64,000 nt of DNA from positions 216,001 to 280,000 of the forward strand of contig JBBBDQ010001943.1 in the NCBI GenBank assembly GCA_037127315.1, read 5' to 3'. The stretch is from Ascarosepion bandense (taxonomy: Eukaryota > Mollusca > Cephalopoda > Sepiida > Sepiidae). Under the pieces are notes generated by a model that saw nothing but the letters and a program-made list of their open reading frames with translations, was not told the origin of the DNA and ran no database searches. The position numbers and the translations under genes were made by a program. Of the stretch, positions 10,797 to 22,175 are shown piece by piece. How positions within the stretch are numbered: position 1 is the first letter of the stretch; each line of letters begins with the position of its first letter.

Positions 10797-10956
10797 CACG
10801 CTAAAACTTCCCCTCTCTCATTCCATGCGCCCATGGCTCAGAGAGTAGGGACTCCGACTAACACCAAATCGAATTTCAATCCCGGCCGGAAGCAAGTGGA
10901 TGTCTAGGTACACTAATGAGCTGTGATACAGCGAAACAGGCTTTTTTTGTAGATGA

Positions 10957-10957
<1 letters not shown>
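10795..10957 (+). mobile_element. tRNA-derived SINE (family 1), short copy
   Basis: The A-box region (CCCATGGCTCAGAGAGTAGG) and B-box region (TTTCAATCCCGG) match the SINE at 910-1202, followed by the conserved tail GAGCTGTGATACAGCGAAAC. The 5' non-tRNA unit is missing. It lies between two (TA)n tracts (10752-10794 and 10958-11000), so insertion into, or generation of, TA repeats at both ends is evident. Confidence 0.8.
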
Positions 10958-10999
<42 letters not shown>

Positions 11000-11002
<3 letters not shown>

Positions 11003-11065
11003 AAAAGAGAACATATGTTAGCCAATGAGTTTCATCATCTTTATCAAGGCAAATGTTAGGAGTTT
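11000..11065 (-). mobile_element. PLE-like 3' tail
   Basis: The minus strand reads TTGATAAAGATGATGAAACT and then AGAACATATG before (TA)n. The layout 'TGATAA, short hairpin, GAAAC, ~30 bp, (TA)n' is shared with the tails at 8300-8400 (minus) and 56660-56730 (plus). No coding part is attached. Confidence 0.4.
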
Positions 11066-11510
11066 ATTTTCCAACAATCAAAAATGAAAAAAGTAAAAAT
11101 GTTACTTTTATTTAATTTAAGAAACGTTCATAAATATAGAGAAACTAATTCAAAGGCAAGGTAAATTATGGAAGATGCTAAGTGATGTAATTTAATGCTT
11201 AATAAAAGAAACGGAATAAATGTTACTGAATTGTTTTAATAACGTAATTATTATTTTTATCTTTTTTATATTTCAATACATTTGTATCTCTCTGAAGTAC
11301 CAGTTGAAACCACAATCGCCTTGGACCACACCGGACTATTCAGCTGCTATATATACAGTAATCACCTTTTTCTGCTTCTACTATTATGATAAGTCCGATC
11401 ACAACAGGTTCTGATTAGTCTGCTCGAAATAATTGTAAACTTGTCTTCCAACAGGCTAGGTCTTTGTTTGTTGAGAGAATGAGGCACCATAGTTTCTTAT
11501 AAGTTTCTTT

Positions 11511-11624
11511 CACATGTCAACTGGTGGTTCTTTCACATGTCAACTGGTGGTTCTTTCACATGTCAACTGGTGGTTCTTTCACATGTCAACTGGTGGTTCT
11601 TTCACATGTCAACTGGTGGTTCTG
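11511..11624. repeat. Perfect 23-bp tandem repeat, 5 copies
   Basis: The unit CACATGTCAACTGGTGGTTC plus TTT begins at 11511, 11534, 11557, 11580 and 11603 with no differences between copies. There are no spacers, so it is not a CRISPR-like array. Perfect identity implies recent slippage or expansion. Confidence 0.97.
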
Positions 11625-11799
11625 AGATAGTTTGTTAAATAATAGAATGCTTTCTATTACACTTCTCTTTACTTCATTTGTAGTGTTGTTCTGTGAATAA
11701 AACAGAATGTTTTGCTCATTTGACTCATTTGTAGTATCATCGCCTGGCATTCTATTAGAACTGAGGCTATCTTGAGTCATGTGCATATAAAATCATCCA

Positions 11800-12210
11800 T
11801 GGTTTCTGATAAAAACTTTAACCTGCATCTTCTCAAAACATATGAACTTGATGATATCCCTGTAATAGTTCTTCGGGAATGTGCTCCTGAACTGACTCCC
11901 GTTCCTTCTAAAATCTAAAAATGTCACGTTGCTTTTTTCGAATCTTCCAGTCTTTAAGAATTTAGAAGAGACGTCTGATCCTTCTAATTATCGGTCTTCT
12001 ACGACTTCTACGACTTTTTGGCAAATTGCTTCTTCTATGAGTTGGTTAATAAGCATCTCTCTCCTCTGACGGTCTTCTTTCAGAAGAGCAATGTGTCATT
12101 CTCTTCTCTTGGTCAACTGCTGATGTGTTGACGGTTGTTACGGAAAGAGTCTATGAGCTTTTACATAAGAATGATGAAATCTGGGCTGCTGCTTTGCATA
12201 TTTGGATATT
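11800..12210 (+). pseudogene. Jockey-type LINE, RT N-terminal fragment
   Basis: Broken translation gives 'DDIPVIVLRECAPELTPV' (11850-11903), then 'DPSNYR'-like sequence near 11968-11990, 'NKHLSPLTVFFQKSNVSFSS' (12047-12106) and 'LHKNDEIWAAALHI'-like sequence near 12160-12205. These are the ordered motifs just upstream of, and leading into, the first RT catalytic block in Jockey/CR1-type LINEs. The frame is broken repeatedly. The fragment stops exactly where the CTTT satellite begins, so the satellite grew at, or was inserted into, a LINE. Confidence 0.65.
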
Positions 12211-12224
12211 TATTTTTCCTCCCT

Positions 12225-12438
12225 ATATTTTCTTTTTTTTCTTTCTTTCTTTTTTTCTTTCTTTCTTTCTTTTTTTCTTTTCTCCGCAATATTACTTTTA
12301 ACATTAAACAACATTTATTTTTCCTCTCTATATTTTCATTCTTTCATTCTTTCTTTCTTTCTTTCTTTCTTTCTTTTCTCAGCAATATTACTATAAAACA
12401 GTTATTAATTTAAGCCCATTTATTTGTCTCCCCTATAT

Positions 12439-12486
<48 letters not shown>

Positions 12487-12548
12487 TTCCCCGCTCTGAT
12501 ACTTTTAACAGCTATGAATTAAAATCCATTTATTTTTCATCTTTAAAT

Positions 12549-12600
<52 letters not shown>

Positions 12601-12654
12601 TTCCCAGCCCTGTTTTAACAGCTATGAATTAAAATCCATTTTTCATCTTTAAAT

Positions 12655-12702
<48 letters not shown>

Positions 12703-13100
12703 TTCCCCGCTCTGATACTTTTAACAGCTATGAATTAAAATCCATTTATTTTTCGTTCTTTGTTTCTTTGTTTGTTTCTTTTCCTAGCAATATTGGTACA
12801 AAACAGTTATCAATTAAACCCCATTTATTTTTTTCCTATATTTTCTTTCTTTCTTACTTTTTTTCTTTCTTTCGTTTCCCTGCATTATTAGTTTCTTTCT
12901 TTCTTTCTCCCGCAATTTTACTTTTAACAGTTATGAATGAAAGCCCAGGTGTTGTTCTTCCCTATATTTTCTTTATTTTTTTCCTTTTTTTCCTTCTTTC
13001 ATTTTCTTTCTTTCTTTTTTCCTTTCCCTGCATTATTACTTTTAACAGAGATGAATGGAACCCCATTTATTTTTTCCAATATATTTTCATTCTTTTTCAT

Positions 13101-13136
<36 letters not shown>

Positions 13137-13852
13137 TTCCCCGCAATATTACTTTTAACAGTTATGATTTAAACCCCATTTATTTTCCTAACTATATTTT
13201 TTTCATTTTTCCTTCTTTCTTTATTTCTTTCTTTCTTTCTTTTTCTTGCAATATTAATTTTAACAGTTATAAATTAAACCTCCTTTATTTTTCCTCCCTA
13301 TATTTTTTTTCTGTCTTTCTTTCTTTCGTTCGTTCTTTCTTTCTTCCTATCTTTCTTTTTTTCCCCCGCAATATTATTTTTAACAGCCAGGAATTAAACC
13401 CTATTTAATTTCCTCTATATTTTCATTCTTTCTTTTTTTTCATTCTTTCTTTCTTTTTTTCCAAAGAATGTTACTTTTAGTAGTTATGAATGAAACCTCA
13501 TTAATTTTTCCTCTCTATATTTTATTCCGTCTTTCTTTCTTTTTTATTTCTTTACTTTCTTTATTTCTTTCTTTCTTTTAGTCCTTGCAATATTACTTTT
13601 AATGGTTATAAATTAAACTCAATTTATTTTCTACCCTATATTTTCTTTCTTTCTTTCTTTTCCCCGCAATATTTCTTTTAACCCATTTATTTTACTCTCT
13701 ATTTTATCTCTCTCTCTTTCTTTCCTTCTTTCTTTCTTTCTTTCTTTCTTTCTTTTATTACTTGCAATATTACTTTTAATGGTCATAAATTAAACTCAAT
13801 TTATTTCCCACCCTATATTGTCTTTCTTTCTTTCCTTCTTTCTTTCTTTCCT

Positions 13853-13884
<32 letters not shown>

Positions 13885-13948
13885 TTCCCCGCAATATTTC
13901 TTTTAATACTTATTAATTAAGACCCCATTTATTTTATTCTCTATTTTC

Positions 13949-13993
<45 letters not shown>

Positions 13994-14999
13994 ACTTTTC
14001 CTTGCAATATTACTTTTAACAGTTATGAATTAAACCTCATTTATTTTTCCTCTCTTTATCTTCTTTGTTTATCTGTTTGTTTCATTCATTTTTTCTTTCT
14101 TTTTTCTTTACTATTTTCTTTTTTTTTCCTGAAATATTATTTTAACAGTTATGAATTAACACACATTTATTTTTCCTCTCTATTTTTTCTTTCTTTTTTC
14201 TTTCTTTCTTTTTTCCTTGCAATAATACTTTTGACAGTTATGAAGTAAACTCGACTAATTTTTCCTCTGTATATTTTCTTTCTGTCTTTCTTCTTTAAAA
14301 ATCATGAATTAAACTCCATTTTTTGAATCCCTGTATTTTCCTTACTTTCTTTTCCCCACAATATTATTTTAATAGTTATGAAGTAAAGTCCATTGATTTT
14401 TCCTCTCTATTTTTCTTTCTTTCTTTCTTTCTTTCTTTTTTCCTTTCAATGTTACTTTTAACAGTTATGAATTTCTTTCTTTTCTTAACTCGGAATATTA
14501 CTTTTAGCAGTTATAAATTAAACCTCATTTATTTCTCCTCTCTATATTTTCTTTCTTTCTTTTTTTTTTTCTTGTTTTTTTTTTCTTTCTGTCTTTCTTT
14601 CTTTTTACTTTGTTATTTTTCCCGGCAATATTACTTTTAACAGTTATGAATTAAACCCATTCATTTTTCCTCTCTATTCTTTCTTTCTTTCTTTCTTTCT
14701 CTCTATTCTTTCTTTCTTTCTTTTCCCTGCAGTATTGCTTTTAACAGTTTTATATTACTCACCATTTATTCTTGCTCCTTGCATTTTCTTTTTTAATTTC
14801 TTTCTTTTTTTTTCATGCAATATTACTTTTGACAGTTATGAATTAAACACTACTTATTTTCCTCTCTATAATTTCTTTCTTTCTTTCTTTCTTTTCTCTT
14901 TCTTTTTTTTGTTTCTTTTTTAGTTCCTTTTTTTCTTTGTTTTTCCCAGCAATATTACTTTTCTGAATTAAACCACATTTATTTTTCCCCTTTATTTTT

Positions 15000-15043
<44 letters not shown>

Positions 15044-15112
15044 TTTTTCTTTTCCTTGCAATATTACTTTTAACAGTTATGAATTAAACTCAATTTTTGA
15101 CTCCCCATATTT

Positions 15113-15156
<44 letters not shown>

Positions 15157-15341
15157 TCCTTTCCGTGCAGTAATGCTTTTAACTGTTTTATATTACTCTC
15201 CATTTATTTTTCCTCCTTATATTTTCTTTCTTTCTTTCTTTCTTTCTTTCTCTCTTTCTTTCTTTCTCTCTTTCTTTCTTTTCCTTGCAATATTACTTTT
15301 AACAGTTATGAATTAAACTCAACTTTTGACTCCCCATATTT

Positions 15342-15385
<44 letters not shown>

Positions 15386-15570
15386 TCCTTTCCCTGCAGT
15401 ATTGCTTTTAGCAGTTTTAAATTACTCTCCATTTATTTTTCCTCCTTATATTTTCTTTCTTTCTTTCTTTCTTTCTTTCTTTTTTTCTTTCTTTCTTTCT
15501 TTCTTTTTCCCTGCAGTATTGCTTTTAACAGTTTTAAATTACTCTCCATTTATTTTACCTCCTTATATAT

Positions 15571-15610
<40 letters not shown>

Positions 15611-15674
15611 TTCCGTGCAGTATTGCTTTTAACTGTTTTATATTACTCTCCATTTATTTTTCCTCCTTATATTT

Positions 15675-15725
<51 letters not shown>

Positions 15726-16095
15726 CTCTTTCTTTCTTTCTTTCTTTCTCTCTTTCTTTCTTTCTCTCTTTCTTTTTCCTGCAGTATTGCTTTTAACAGT
15801 TTTAATTTACTTTCCATTAATTTTTCCTCCTTATATTTTCTTTCTTCCTTTATTTCTGTCTTTCTTTTTCCTGTAATATTACTTTTGACAGTTATGAATT
15901 AGACTCTACTTATTCATCCTCTCTATATTTTCTTTCTTTTTTTCTTTCTTTTTTCCTTCCTTTTTCTTTTTTCTTTCTTTTTTTTCGTTATTTTTTTCTC
16001 TTTTCTCTGCAATATTACTTTTAGCAGTTATGAATTAAACAACATTTATTTTTCCTCTCTATATTTTATTCATTCTTTCTTAATTTTTTTCTTTT

Positions 16096-16142
<47 letters not shown>

Positions 16143-16219
16143 GTCTTTCTTTCTTTTCCGTGCAGTATTGCTTTTAATTGTTTTATATTATTCTCCATTT
16201 ATTCTCTCTCCTTATATTT

Positions 16220-16271
<52 letters not shown>

Positions 16272-16593
16272 TTCCCTGCAGTATAGCTTTTAACACTTTT
16301 AAATTGCTCGCCATTTATTTTTCCTCCTTATATTTTCTTTCTTTCTTCTTTCTTTCTTTCTTTCTTTCTTTTTCCTGCAATATTACTTTTGACAGTTAGG
16401 AATTAGACTCTACTTATTTTCCTCTCTATATTTTCTTTCTTTATTTATTTTTTTTCTTTCTTTTTTTCTCTCTTTTTTCTTTCTTTTTTTTTTCTTTGTT
16501 TGTTACCTGCAATGTTACTTTTAACAGCTACGAATTAAACCAAATTTATTTTTCCTCTCTATATTTTATTTCTTCTTTCTTAATTTTTTTCTC

Positions 16594-16640
<47 letters not shown>

Positions 16641-17042
16641 TTCCCCGCAATATTACATTTAAATTATGAATCAAACTGCATTTATTTTTCCTCTCTATAT
16701 TTTCTATCTTTCTTTTTTCATTTTTTGTTTGTTTCTTTCTGTCTTTCTGTCTTTCTTTCTTTTATTCTTTGTCACTTTTCATGGCAACATTATTTTTAAC
16801 AGTTATGAATTAAACCACATTCATTTTTCCTCTCCTCTCTATATTTTCTTTCTTTCTTTCTTTTCCTTGCAATATTATTTTAACGGTTAAAAATTAAACT
16901 CAATTTATTTTCCCCCTATATTTTCTTTCATTCTTTCATTCTTTTTTCTTCCATTCTTTCTTTCTTTCTTTCTTTCTTTTTCCCGCAATATTACTTTTAA
17001 CAGTTATGAATTAAAACCCATTTATTTTCCCTCTCTATTTTT

Positions 17043-17078
<36 letters not shown>

Positions 17079-17386
17079 TATTTATTTATTTATTTATTTA
17101 TTTATTTTCCTTGCAATATTACTTTTAACAGTTATGAATTAAACCTCATTTATTTTTCCTCTCCTTATCTTCTTTGTTTATCTCTTTGTTTCATTCATTT
17201 TTCTTTCTTTTTTCTTTACTATTTTCTTTTTTTTTTCCTGAAATATTATTTTAAGAGTTATGTATTAAAAACATTTGTTTTTCCTTTTTATTTTTTCTTT
17301 CTTTCTTTCTTTCTTTCTTTCTTTTCCCTGAAGTATTGCTCTTAAAAGTTTTAAATTACACTCTATTTATTTTTCCTCTTATATAT

Positions 17387-17434
<48 letters not shown>

Positions 17435-17649
17435 TTCAGCGCAATATTATTTTAACAATTATGAATAAAACCCCATCTATTTTCCTGCTATATATTGCTT
17501 TTCTTTCTTTCTTTTTTCTGTCTTTTTTCTTTCTTTCTTTCTTTCTTACTTTCTTTCTTTCTTTCTTTTTTTCTTTAACCCGGAATATTACTTTTAGCAG
17601 TTCTGAATTAAGACACATTTATTTTTCCTCTCTATTTTTCTTTCATTTT

Positions 17650-17705
<56 letters not shown>

Positions 17706-17961
17706 TTCCCTGCAGTATTGCTTTAAACAGTTTTACATTACTCTCCATTTATTCTCCCTCCTTATATTTTCTTTCTTTCTTTCTTTCTTTCTTTCTTTTC
17801 CTTGCAATATTACTTTTAACGGTTATAAATTAAACTCAATTTATTTTTCTCCCTATATTTTCTTTCTTCTCTCTTTCTCTGTTTCTTTCTTTCTTTTCCC
17901 CGCAATATTTCTTTTAACACTTATTAATTAAGCACCATTTATTTTCCTCTCTCTATATTTT

Positions 17962-18005
<44 letters not shown>

Positions 18006-18069
18006 TTTCCCGCAATATTACTTTTAACAGTTATGAATTAAAACCCATTTATTTTCCCTCTCTATTTTT

Positions 18070-18105
<36 letters not shown>

Positions 18106-18197
18106 TCGTTCTTTCTTTCTTTCTTTCTTTTTTCTTTTCCTTGCAATATTACTTTTAACAGTTATGAATTAAACTCAATTTTTGACTCCCTATATTT

Positions 18198-18229
<32 letters not shown>

Positions 18230-18310
18230 TTTTTTCCCCGCAATATTATTTTAGCAGTCATGAATTAAAACCCATTTATTTTTAATCTCTATTTTTTCTT
18301 TCTTTCTGGA
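12225..18310. repeat. Composite satellite: (CTTT)n runs alternating with conserved spacer, ~54 units
   Basis: About 6.1 kb in which runs of CTTT (roughly 15-90 bp) alternate with a spacer resembling GCAATATTACTTTTAACAGT, then TATGAATTAAAC, CCATTTATTTTTCCTC and CTATATTTT. By eye I count about 54 spacers, giving a mean unit near 110 bp. Spacer subtypes are visible: one with GCAGTATTGC plus GTTTTAAATTACTCTCC (15160-15800, 16160-16300, 17325-17740) and one with GCAATATTAC plus TATGAATTAAA (elsewhere). Long Phe/Leu/Ser-rich frames on the plus strand and Lys/Glu/Arg-rich ones on the minus strand are translations of this repeat. It starts beside a LINE fragment and ends beside a Helitron-like repeat. 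Confidence 0.95.
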
Positions 18311-18629
18311 TTTGTATAAAGGACATACAGACAGATAAACAGACACACAAACATCTTGCCTTTTTTTATATATATATTTTCTGCATGTTGTAAGAACTGC
18401 AATCTTGAACCTTCTGAATATCGTTTCTTAGTCTTTGTCTATGTGTGTATCAAATTTGATTAAAATCGGACCACTCCTTCTATAACCCGATTTTTCGATT
18501 ATCGATTTTCGATATTTATCGAGGGTACCGCGACACAAAACCTAGCTAAGAACACTTGCAGACGCTTATAGTACAACTGTGTAAATTTTCAAGAAAATCG
18601 GTTCAGCCGTTTCAGAGTCTATAGGTAAC

Positions 18630-18667
<38 letters not shown>

Positions 18668-18700
18668 AGTTCCATTTATAAATAAGTTTATATATATATA
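18311..18700 (-). mobile_element. Helitron-like non-autonomous repeat, 5' part
   Basis: It matches in reverse orientation the element at 61630-62344. Shared features are ATTTATAAATGGAA, a CA/TG microsatellite (18630-18665 here), GAACCGATTTTCTTGAAAAT, AATATCGAAAATCGATAATC and a region ending in CTGTATGTC. Homology stops at the border of the CTTT satellite (~18310), so the 3' half with the Helitron hairpin is missing or replaced by satellite. The assignment rests on the 3' end of the other copy. Confidence 0.6.
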
Positions 18701-18705
18701 TACTA

Positions 18706-19031
18706 TAGTCATCCGCAGACAGATCTGTTTCGCTGTATTACAGCTCATCACTACGGCTTAGACTCCGATCGTTTGCTAACCCAGGATTGAAACCCGACCG
18801 AATCGGCGTCAGTCGGCGATTCTACCCCTAGGCCACGAGCGTCCGGTAGACGGTAGAAGAAGGCAGGCTTTTTTTTTTTTTGCGCGTATAAACACGCCCA
18901 ATAGCTAGAGTGCTCTAATTCATTATTGAATGAGCGATGCGTATATGCCGGAGTAGCTACTGTTTACAAAGTCTCCCACTCTTCCATAGTACTCAGTCAG
19001 TGTGTGAGAGCCTAAATCAGGGTGTGAGAGC

Positions 19032-19034
<3 letters not shown>
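18706..19034 (-). mobile_element. tRNA-derived SINE (family 1), full-length copy
   Basis: The most complete copy, about 330 bp. In element orientation it runs from CGCTCTCACACCCTGA near 19034, through the ~150-bp 5' unit with AACAGTAGCTACTCCGGC, the A-box (GTGGCCTAGGGGTAGAAT) and B-box (GGGTTTCAATCCTGG), to the tail GAGCTGTAATACAGCGAAAC and TA repeats. (TA)n tracts flank both sides (19033-19069 and ~18690-18700). The 5' unit shows no obvious tRNA or 5S similarity. Confidence 0.85.
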
Positions 19035-19072
<38 letters not shown>

Positions 19073-19553
19073 CGAGAAAAATCTGTTCAACCTTTCTTTT
19101 CATATAGACAATGCTTCTTGTGCGAGTTTTTGTTTTTGGTTGACGCAAAAATATATGTAAGTCGTAAAATTTTTATAAACACCCTTTCTAGATTATTCTT
19201 TCCGGTTTAAAGAACATTTATCCAATGTTTTTCATCCTTTTCTTCTTTCTGTTGGTTGTATCGATAACTTGCAACATATCTTTGATGAATACAGTGTAAC
19301 TCGACCCATCATCAATGCAAAAAAAACAGTTGACCCACGGAGATTTGGCCGACGGACATTTCGCCGAGGAATATCTACAGATAAAATCCTATAAGTGGAT
19401 TAACATGTGGCTTTTTGATTCTGTTTATTTTAATTTCCTATTTGCATTGTGAAAGAATTGAGCAAAATTATCCAAAACTGAAAACTTCATTGCATAGCAG
19501 AAAATTTTCTGTTGTCATAAAAGATATAAGTTGCGATGTAATTTTTTTTTTTT

Positions 19554-19985
19554 TTTTTTTTAATCATTTCACCCCGAGCAAGGCAGAAACGCCACTGATG
19601 TGCAGGGGGTTACATAAATGTAGAAAGATTAATTAGAAAAGAGTGTAGAAAGGAACAATAGAAAGCTGAGAAAGCAGGTGCAATGACAGATACATGGGCG
19701 GAGAGAAAGTGAAGATTATACAGGGGAGGGGAGAGAGCTAGAGTCCAGTGGTTAGTAGGTGAGTATTAACTTTGCTTTTAAGTTTCTGGAGGTCGTAGCC
19801 GTCAGGAAAGCAAGAATACGGGAGTGAGTTCCACAGGCGGGAAGTGCGAGAGAGGAAGCTGCAGGAGTAGAATTGTCGTCTGCGTTTGGCTAACCTGACT
19901 GTGAATGGGTGGGACCCAGTTGCCAGTCTGGTTGCACGGGTAAACACCTGTTGAGGAGGCATCAGTGACTTAAGCTCATCCGAGC
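19554..19985 (-). pseudogene. Jockey-type LINE 3' end with poly(A)
   Basis: The minus strand has an open frame (19962-19738) with 'FTRATRLATGSHPFTVRLAK', 'FYSCSFLSRTSRLWNSLPYS' and 'CFPDGYDLQKLKSKVNTHLL', then a 3' UTR ending GCTCGGGGTGAAATGATT and a poly(A) run (plus-strand T tract 19540-19560). This is the C-terminus of the LINE ORF2 protein (endonuclease and reverse transcriptase). It is 5'-truncated, which is typical of abortive target-primed reverse transcription. The best preserved 3' end of this family in the window. Confidence 0.8.
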
Positions 19986-19999
19986 AGATTTTGCTTTAC

Positions 20000-21640
20000 T
20001 TTAAAAAACTACAGAATAAAATGAAATGCCAATAATTATTTATACCTTCGTGTGAGCCATTACATATACGAAGTCGATTCAAGTATATTCATCAAATTTC
20101 TTAATGGCAGTCTTTAGTCTTGACATTAATATCTCATACTTCACCTTACTCGGTACTTTTAATACCTGTGCGATTAAAAATTCTAAATTCCAATGTCATT
20201 TTTAACTTTCAAACAGTTTCTATTCTTTGATCAGTTACTTTTAGCGTAGTCTTCCTTATCTATATATTTAATCCATTTTGAAAGAAAGATGCAGTGAAAT
20301 ATTTAAAGATCTATGTATAGCTTCATGCATATTTTTATATACGAAAAATACCCAAGAAATTTCACTATTTGAATGTTATATTAATTCATAATTCATAAGT
20401 TTATGAATTAATAAGATCTTGTGAGTCCCACGACAAGAATTATCCGTAGAAATTCCCCAACTGAATCGTTAAATATTTGAGCTTAAATTTTACAAAATAT
20501 TGCAATAAAAAGTCACTAAGACGAACGCTGGTTATTGTATAAAGACGAAATGTTATATATCAGGTTCGACGATGACGATAATTCTGCAATTACAGTACTG
20601 AAAATACAAGGCTGCAATTGAAGGTGCTGAATCAATGATGTTGGACAAACGACGAATGTTGCAATTCCGGTATCGATGAGTGGTGACGAAAATTAAATTT
20701 CATAAATTCGGCGGCCTTCGGTTCGACTGCAACAGCAATTATTTTCAAATTTCCTGGGCAAAGCTATAACTTTACAAATCATAAATCACTTTTTCGGGGT
20801 CCACTCAACCCGACTTCCTCACAATTTCACATAATCTTCTTCAATTTCTTTGTTTCCTTCGTCGTCCCCGTCAATGTAAAACAATAAGCTGCAGGCAAAC
20901 GCTTCTGTCGTAAAACAATGGACCAGACCCGAATGTAAATAAAATATAAAATATATTTTATTTTTATTTTTCATACAAAGACATCTTCGGTGACACGCCA
21001 TGGGTTAGGAGGTTGTTTGGACAGAGTTGTAAGCACCCCTCATATCTGGTAGACCCGATTTTACTCAATCGTACTCTTCGACGGTTGTGATCTGACACGT
21101 CAAAATCAAAATCAAAATTGCTACTAAAAACCTTCTAATTGTCAACTTGCCGTCATTTTCTCGCTATTGTGAGATGTCTTCCGGTACAAACATGAATCTG
21201 GGGCAAGAGTTGGCACCCGGCAAAATAAAACTCAAAATCCGAAAATGTTTTCCTTTTTGTGCACCTGGCTGACATTTTTCAACAAAATACATTCACTCAA
21301 ATTTCAAAATATCTGTCACCAAGCACAAATACACTTCATTGCTCCAAATTCCATGATTCTTAAAAATTTCGTCCAACGAATATTTAATAGTAAGAGGGTA
21401 CAAATGAAATTATTTAAAATTGAAAAGTTTTTCTCAATCCACTGAAGTAAAAATGTTAAGCATATCATTTCTTTTATTCTTTCATTTCTAACTGCAATCA
21501 AACAGCGTTTCTGATATGTATTTTCCGTTTGTCGTCGCACAGAAAACGAAATAGCTCATTATTCATAAAATATTGGCATAGAGTGGAAATTGTATCAAAA
21601 CATTTCATCACGCGCAAGACGATATAGGTCACTAAGACGC
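20000..21640. other. No gene recognised
   Basis: AT-rich sequence with short unsupported frames (20819-21001 minus, 21245-21445 plus, 21316-21540 minus). I see no transposon protein, RNA gene or clear repeat here. Confidence 0.45.
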
Positions 21641-21649
21641 ACGAATAAT

Positions 21650-21870
21650 AAAAGAATTTGAGAAAATAAAACATTATTAAGGAGTGAAGACAAAAAAAGA
21701 TGACTCAATAAGAGAGAAGACGACGATTGACATTGCATTAATATTTTTTAAGATCAAATTTGACTGGAAAGCAAGAAGCCGGAAAAGATGTCCACATGCA
21801 AGAAATACGAGAGAAGAAACTGTTAGCATAGAACCAACTTCAAATGTAAAATGATGAGAGCAAACTGTCA
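21650..21870 (-). pseudogene. Jockey-type LINE 3' end
   Basis: On the minus strand ACAGTTTCTTCTCTCGTATT is followed by CGGCTTCTTGCTTTCCAGTC and TTTGATCTTAAAAA. The same order occurs three times at 52755-53285 and, more diverged, at 7670-7985. It encodes 'SFFSRIS' and 'PASCFPVKFDLKK'-like peptides of the LINE C-terminus in changing frames. Confidence 0.65.
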
Positions 21871-21974
21871 ATCTTGTCAGTCATTTAAGTGCCATACGTG
21901 CTTCATACTTAGGCGATCATGTTTCGAAAGAGACATGACTGACTGAGAAGAAGATTTTCGCATAGTAGATACTT

Positions 21975-22175
21975 TTATTTTCTGAATAGTCTGGTTGCTA
22001 ACCAAGCCTATAGAAGCCAATTTGTACTGCACTTCAACCCATAGCTTGAGAGAGAAATGACGGATTCATACCTTTTCCCAAAGATATTTGCACATAAGTA
22101 AATGCAACAAATTCAACTGGAATTCGAACTCGGTTCTCCCATTTTTCGTTCCGAGCCGATATCCACGGCAGCATA
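21975..22175 (-). mobile_element. SINE family 2 (tRNA-like head plus conserved central domain)
   Basis: On the minus strand a B-box-like GAGTTCGAATTCC is followed by AGTTGAATTTGTTGCATTTA, TTGGGAAAAGGTATGAATCC and CCATAGCTTGAGAG in reverse. The central block (GCATT..CTTA..GCA.AAATA.C.TTGGGAAAGGTAT) is shared with the copies at 23130, 32085, 53690 (all minus) and 61140 (plus). The conserved central block suggests a SINE superfamily domain such as the cephalopod 'Ceph' domain, but I cannot confirm that identity. Confidence 0.55.

Noticed and set aside
12135..18200. Many overlapping Phe/Leu/Ser-rich open frames (up to 156 codons) and Lys/Glu/Arg-rich antisense frames
   Set aside because: They are translations of CTTT repeats and the satellite spacer, in several frames at once, with no domain.
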